From positions 310,001 through 374,000 of the forward strand of contig BNCN01000004.1 in the NCBI GenBank assembly GCA_014656495.1: 64,000 bases of DNA. Reading direction: 5' to 3'. The number at the start of each line of letters is the position of its first letter. Position 1 is the stretch's first letter. The translations under genes and the position numbers were made by a program. Source of the DNA: Comamonas sp. KCTC 72670 (lineage in GTDB: Bacteria; Myxococcota; Myxococcia; Myxococcales; Myxococcaceae). The notes under the pieces were generated by a model that ran no database searches, was not told the DNA's origin, and saw nothing but the letters and a program-made list of their open reading frames with translations. Below are positions 60,066 through 64,000 of this stretch, piece by piece.

Positions 60066-62678
60066 ATGAGTCCCACCCCCCGCTACCCGCTGCTGGCCCG
60101 CCTGGCCTGTGTGCTGCTGTGTCTGAGCGGCTGTGGCGCCTACCTCGAAGGCGACATCACCGACATTCCAAACGTGCCCATCACCCAGCGGGAGTTCTGC
60201 GCCGTCGACCAGGACTGCGTGGATCCGGAGCTCTTCATCTGCGACACGGCCACCTCGCGCTGCGTGGCGGCCTGCCGGACGGAGGCGGACTGTCGCGGCG
60301 AGCGCCGTGGGAAGCATGCGCTGGCCGTCTGCGACGAGGCCGGCGGGCGCGGCTGCATCTGCGACATGAACCGCTGTCTGCCCGCGGTGTGCGCCGAGGA
60401 CGCGGACTGTGATGGGGACCGGGCGTGCCGGGATGGCGCGTGCGTGGCGCAGCCCGAGCCGTCCCAGGCGGCGTCGTGTGAGGTGACGCCGGCGGTCGTC
60501 GTCGGCAGCCCGGGGCTGGTGGTGGACTTCCGCGTGTGGGTGCGGGATTCGGCCGGTCGCCCGCTGGTGCCGCGAGGTGGCCTGACGTGGGCGGCGCTGA
60601 CGCCCTCGGTGACGGAGGCCGCCGTGGCCGCCGCCGGGCGCTTCGTGCTGGCCGAGCCCGCGTCCGAACACCCCGCGGTGCGCGTTCAGGTGGGCGAGGC
60701 GACATGCTCGGCGCGCGTCAACGTGCTTCCCCCCGACGTGGCGGAGGGCGGGGTGCGCGTGCTCGTGGTGGATTCGCAGACGGGCTGGCCGGTGCCGCTG
60801 GCCGTGGTCGCGGTGTCGGACGATGACGGCGAGCAGACGGCCGCGATGGTGACGAACGCGGACGGCACCGCGTGGGTGCCCGCCCGCGGCGAGGTCGGGC
60901 TGACCGCCTATCACCCGGAGTTCGGCTACCTCACGCTGGCGCGGCACGACGCGAGCCGCTTCCGCGATGTGCGGTTGGCGCTCGTGCGCAACCCGCTGGA
61001 CCGCTTCGGCGGGGTGCGGGGCGTGCTCCCCACGGTGGAAGGCGCCCTCACCGCCGGCTCCTTGCTGCGCGTCGGGGTCGCGGGCCTGTCCGTGCCCGGG
61101 CTTCCGTCGGACCAGACCTCGGAGTTCCTCGTGGGGCCGGAGCGCGAGGTGTCCTTGCCGGTGTGGAGCGGGATGGAGGCGCCGCGCCTGTCCCTGCCGT
61201 CAGGCGCCGCGCTCTGGATGGCCGACGCGCGCGTGCCCGAGGTTTCCCTCCCAGGCCTGGCCGGCATGTGTGATGGCGCCTTGCTGGGCGGGCTGGATCC
61301 GGAGTTGACCATGCGTGCTGGCGCCTGTGGGACGCGCACGGCCTGGGCCCTGACCGGGGTCCTCTCCGTGGCCGACCTGCCGCTCGGCGCGCTGCAACCC
61401 AAGGTCGACCCGCTGCTCCAACTGGGCCGCGTGCTGCAAGGCTCGCCGCGCTTCTTCTCGCTCGTGGCGCGAGACACCCCGTTCACCCTGGCGCCCACCC
61501 CTGGCATCGGCGTGGGCGCGCCGGATGTCCAGGCCGCGGAGTACGCGCAGCCGCTGCCTTTCGGGAGCTCGCAAGGCGTGCGCCTGTCGTTCCCCTTCGT
61601 CGTCCAGGTGCCTTCACTGCCGCAGTACCTGGGGACCTACCTCGACCGGGCCTATGTGCTGGCCACGGTGGGCGCGCCCGGCCGGGGGCTGGTGCCGCTG
61701 GGGCTCGGCGCCGCTGGCAATACCTCGCCGGCGGATCCGAACACGGACGCGGATTCGCGCCTGGGCCGGCCCGGCCACATCCCGGTTCGCATGGCACCGG
61801 CGCACGGCGGGCTGGAGGGGCAGCCCTACCGGTTGCTGGTGTCCGCGGTGGGCGATGCGGCGGATGGCTCGCTGGCCACGAGCACGCTCGTGAAGACGTT
61901 CGAGGGCCCTCGGTTCGATCCAGAGGGGCTCCGGCCCGTGGCCATGGACGCTGGCTTCCTCTCCCTCCCGGAGTCCGCGCGCTACAACTTCGACGGCGAG
62001 TCCCACCAGGGGCTGGACGGCCGCGAGTTCAAGGCGACGGTGGACTCGCGCGCCACGCTGGTGCGCGTCGAGTTCTCGACCCGGGCGGGCCGACGCTGGA
62101 CGGTGTTGATGCCGCCGGACGACGTGGACGACGGCGTGCAGGTGCCGCGGCCGCCATTCGGGTTCGAGGACCGCACGTTCGCGTCCCCGCTTGGCGCCAC
62201 GCGCGCACGGCTCCATGTCGAGGTGCTGCGCGTGTCGTCGCTGAGCCGTCGTGAGGGTGAGGGCGTGGCGCGCCTGGTGGCGGCGGACGGTCCCCGCCTG
62301 GAGCGGCTCGCGGACCTGACGGATGCCATCGCCTCCGTGCGCCTGGGCCACCCCGAGGTGACGTGGCTCCACCCCGAGGCGGACGGGCAACGACTGGCGC
62401 GGGGCAGCGCGGTCCGCCTGCGCGTCTCCGGGTTCCGGTTGGGCGCTCCGCCGGAAGGCCAGGGGCGGGTGCACATCCGCCTGCAAGGGGGGGCTGGCTG
62501 CGTGGGCCCCTTCGACATGGAGCAGGGCGCCCCGACGGACGGCGTGGGCGAGTTCCAGCTGCGCCTGCCGGAGGGCTGCCAGGGCGTGGGGGCGACGCTG
62601 ACCGCCACCCTGGTGGGCCCGGATGGCGTCCCCCTGCGGCCCCTCGTGACGAGCAGCCGGCGCGTCGACATCCACTGA
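60066..62678 (+). CDS. Large Cys-rich outer-surface lipoprotein of unknown function
   Basis: This 870-residue protein starts at MSPTPRYPLL and has lipobox LSGC. Residues 40-130 are Cys-rich, with repeated C-x4-6-C...D-x-D-C units (CAVDQDCVDPELFICD, CAEDADCDGDRACRD), resembling the disulfide repeats of myxobacterial surface proteins. The remainder is beta-rich: an Ig-like region (about 130-230), a carboxypeptidase-regulatory-like fold around TGWPVPLAVVAVSDDDGE, and a long C-terminal region with no recognised domain. No catalytic motif. Likely displayed on the outer membrane. Confidence 0.75.
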   Translation: MSPTPRYPLLARLACVLLCLSGCGAYLEGDITDIPNVPITQREFCAVDQDCVDPELFICDTATSRCVAACRTEADCRGERRGKHALAVCDEAGGRGCICDMNRCLPAVCAEDADCDGDRACRDGACVAQPEPSQAASCEVTPAVVVGSPGLVVDFRVWVRDSAGRPLVPRGGLTWAALTPSVTEAAVAAAGRFVLAEPASEHPAVRVQVGEATCSARVNVLPPDVAEGGVRVLVVDSQTGWPVPLAVVAVSDDDGEQTAAMVTNADGTAWVPARGEVGLTAYHPEFGYLTLARHDASRFRDVRLALVRNPLDRFGGVRGVLPTVEGALTAGSLLRVGVAGLSVPGLPSDQTSEFLVGPEREVSLPVWSGMEAPRLSLPSGAALWMADARVPEVSLPGLAGMCDGALLGGLDPELTMRAGACGTRTAWALTGVLSVADLPLGALQPKVDPLLQLGRVLQGSPRFFSLVARDTPFTLAPTPGIGVGAPDVQAAEYAQPLPFGSSQGVRLSFPFVVQVPSLPQYLGTYLDRAYVLATVGAPGRGLVPLGLGAAGNTSPADPNTDADSRLGRPGHIPVRMAPAHGGLEGQPYRLLVSAVGDAADGSLATSTLVKTFEGPRFDPEGLRPVAMDAGFLSLPESARYNFDGESHQGLDGREFKATVDSRATLVRVEFSTRAGRRWTVLMPPDDVDDGVQVPRPPFGFEDRTFASPLGATRARLHVEVLRVSSLSRREGEGVARLVAADGPRLERLADLTDAIASVRLGHPEVTWLHPEADGQRLARGSAVRLRVSGFRLGAPPEGQGRVHIRLQGGAGCVGPFDMEQGAPTDGVGEFQLRLPEGCQGVGATLTATLVGPDGVPLRPLVTSSRRVDIH

Positions 62679-62777
62679 GCTCGAACCCCCGAGTACGTGG
62701 ACACCCACCTGGGTTCTCGCGCTCTGGCTCGCTTTCCCGATTTGCCGGGTGGTAGCGTTGCAGCCCCGGGAGGCAAG

Positions 62778-63653
62778 GTGCAGAAGGAGACGGTCGTCAC
62801 GGTCATCTCGAAGATCTCCGACCGGCCGGTCAACCTCGACGCGGCGCTGGTGGTGATCTACGGCCTGGACCTGGGGCGGAAGTTCGACCTCACGTCCGGG
62901 GAAACGCTCATCGGGCGTTCCTCGAAGGCGGACATCCAGATCGATCAAGAGTCGGTCAGCCGCAACCACGCGGGCATCACCAACACGCGGGAGGGTGTGC
63001 GCATCCGCGACCTGGGCTCCACCAACGGCACGTTCATCAACGACGAGCTGGTGGAGGGCGTGCGCGAGCTGCGCAATGGCGACCTGGTGAAGATTGGCCG
63101 GACCATCTTCAAGTACATCGCCGGCGGGAACATCGAGGCGGCGTACCACGATGAAATCTACCGGCTGACCACCATGGACGGCCTGACGCAGATCTACAAC
63201 CGCCGCTACTTCGACGAGCAGCTGGACCGCGAGATTTCGCGCAGCCGCCGCTACGAGCGGATGTTGTCGCTGGTGCTGCTGGACATCGACCACTTCAAGG
63301 CGGTGAACGACAAGTACGGTCACCTCGCGGGTGACTCGGTGCTCAAGCAGCTGGCGTCCACGGTGCGCACGAAGATTCGCCGCGAGGACGTGTTCGCGCG
63401 CTACGGCGGCGAGGAGTTCGCCATCCTCCTGCCGGAGGTCTCCCTGACGGGCACGCGGCAGCTCGCGGAGAAGGTGCGCCGGCTGGTGGAGAAGCAGCGC
63501 TTCGAGTTCGACCGGCAGGCCATCCCCGTCACCGTCTCGGTGGGGCTCGCCGCGCTGGAGCCCTTCCACCGCGAATCCGGTGAGCTGGTGCGGGACGCGG
63601 ACGAGAAGCTCTTCGAGGCGAAGACGACCGGCCGCAACCGCGTGGTGGGCTGA
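62778..63653 (+). CDS. FHA domain - GGDEF diguanylate cyclase
   Basis: This 291-residue protein starts with GTG after CGGGAGG. FHA domain at about 20-110 with [20 protein letters not shown] and [10 protein letters not shown], a phosphothreonine-binding fold. The GGDEF domain (about 125-290) has [10 protein letters not shown] and active-site RYGGEEFA, an intact motif for c-di-GMP synthesis; no obvious RxxD inhibitory site just upstream. The fusion links Ser/Thr phosphorylation to c-di-GMP. Confidence 0.93.
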   Translation: MQKETVVTVISKISDRPVNLDAALVVIYGLDLGRKFDLTSGETLIGRSSKADIQIDQESVSRNHAGITNTREGVRIRDLGSTNGTFINDELVEGVRELRNGDLVKIGRTIFKYIAGGNIEAAYHDEIYRLTTMDGLTQIYNRRYFDEQLDREISRSRRYERMLSLVLLDIDHFKAVNDKYGHLAGDSVLKQLASTVRTKIRREDVFARYGGEEFAILLPEVSLTGTRQLAEKVRRLVEKQRFEFDRQAIPVTVSVGLAALEPFHRESGELVRDADEKLFEAKTTGRNRVVG

Positions 63654-63656
63654 GCC

Positions 63657-63683
63657 CGCCGCCACGCGCGGGGCGTGGCGGCG
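63657..63683. terminator. Perfect 11-bp hairpin between convergent genes
   Basis: CGCCGCCACGC (63657-63667), loop GCGGG, GCGTGGCGGCG (63673-63683), 4 bp after the diguanylate cyclase stop and 20 bp before the stop of the convergent gene. Confidence 0.65.
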
Positions 63684-63703
63684 CCCTCGACGGGAACGCC
63701 GAA

Positions 63704-64000
63704 TCAGCCCGCGAAGACGGAGCGCCGCTCGCGCAGCAGGGACTGGAGCATGCTCTGGATGGACTCGCGCGTGCGCTCGGTGAGGCGCTGCACCTCGCCC
63801 AGGTCGTCCGCGGCCTCGGGCGGGAGGTCCTCGACGCCAATGGGCTCGCCGAAGCGGATGCTCCACTTTGCCGGCAGCGGCAGGGGGCCCAGCGGCGTGA
63901 GCGGCACGTAGGGCAGTCCCAGGAAGGACGCGGGGATGCGGCCCAGCAACGGTGACGTCTCCTCCGCGCCGACGATGGCCACCGGGACGATGGGCGCGCC
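63704..64000 (-). CDS. Lysophospholipid acyltransferase (PlsC-like), C-terminal part only
   Basis: The last 98 residues of a gene that enters from the right edge. GAPIVPVAIVGAEET matches the final conserved block of PlsC/1-acylglycerol-3-phosphate acyltransferases, followed by a Pro-rich stretch and a helical end (ERTRESIQSMLQSLL). The NHxxxxD catalytic motif would be outside the window, so the family call rests on one block. Confidence 0.65.
   Translation of the reverse strand, partial: GAPIVPVAIVGAEETSPLLGRIPASFLGLPYVPLTPLGPLPLPAKWSIRFGEPIGVEDLPPEAADDLGEVQRLTERTRESIQSMLQSLLRERRSVFAG

Noticed and set aside
61614-63866. 750-codon minus-strand frame across the lipoprotein end and the diguanylate cyclase
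   Set aside because: Overlaps two convincing genes and has no domain content of its own.

Overview
The window is high-GC DNA with strongly GC-biased third codon positions, densely packed with genes on both strands. It looks like a myxobacterium of the Myxococcaceae. Pointers are a DUF2378/TIGR02265 protein (a paralog family almost confined to Myxococcales), large Ser/Thr-kinase hybrids, an AgmX/PglI-type C-terminal domain, many lipoproteins, a lone crtI gene and a type I polyketide synthase. No rRNA, tRNA, CRISPR array, insertion sequence or prophage was recognised.

Layout. 1-4.3 kb: the 5' part of a type I PKS (KS-AT-DH, running off the left edge) divergent from an AraC regulator. 4.4-9.4 kb: a DUF2378 protein, then an ABC exporter pair whose permease is fused to an M1 metallopeptidase. 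9.5-13.3 kb: a GH5-like lipoprotein, a NarL/DesK-type two-component system and a small lipoprotein. 13.4-17.7 kb: a sulfur/ubiquitin-like cluster (E1-like enzyme, TusA, ThiS/MoaD-like carrier, degenerate second E1-like protein, JAMM peptidase), then an APS-kinase-like gene with its own promoter, then larE. 17.8-24.7 kb: tandem paralogous lipoproteins, a MarR-AraC hybrid regulator, a membrane protein, an outer-membrane-like protein, a 54-residue ribbon-helix-helix protein, truA and two myxobacterial proteins of unknown role. 24.9-31.5 kb: clpX and a 1765-residue kinase/ATPase/GAF/histidine-kinase hybrid. 31.6-38.7 kb: crtI, a Cys-rich secreted peptide, a lipoprotein with a broken downstream gene, a three-gene coiled-coil/membrane operon and a carotenoid oxygenase. 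38.9-48.9 kb: a kinase-receiver-cyclase hybrid, a lidless Hsp70, prkA, a secreted trypsin-like protein, dCMP deaminase and a two-component pair whose kinase is degenerate. 49.1-64 kb: a double Get3/ArsA ATPase, a Cys-rich lipoprotein, a TPR protein, accA-hisC-cmk, a soluble lytic transglycosylase, a CAP-domain protein with a DciA-like gene, a large Cys-rich lipoprotein, an FHA-GGDEF diguanylate cyclase and the end of an acyltransferase gene.

The most interesting locus is 13444-15774. The catalytic E1-like protein has every adenylation residue but no N-terminal RYxRQ arginine finger. The second E1-like protein keeps RYSRQ and its zinc cysteines but has lost the catalytic residues. This suggests a bacterial E1 split into catalytic and helper subunits, with a di-glycine carrier, a TusA sulfurtransferase and a JAMM protease in the same operon. 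Other points of note are a double Get3 with complementary degenerate halves, a Spo0B-like degenerate kinase paired with an NtrC-type regulator, a three-gene amphitropic membrane operon, and several long perfect hairpins placed between convergent genes.
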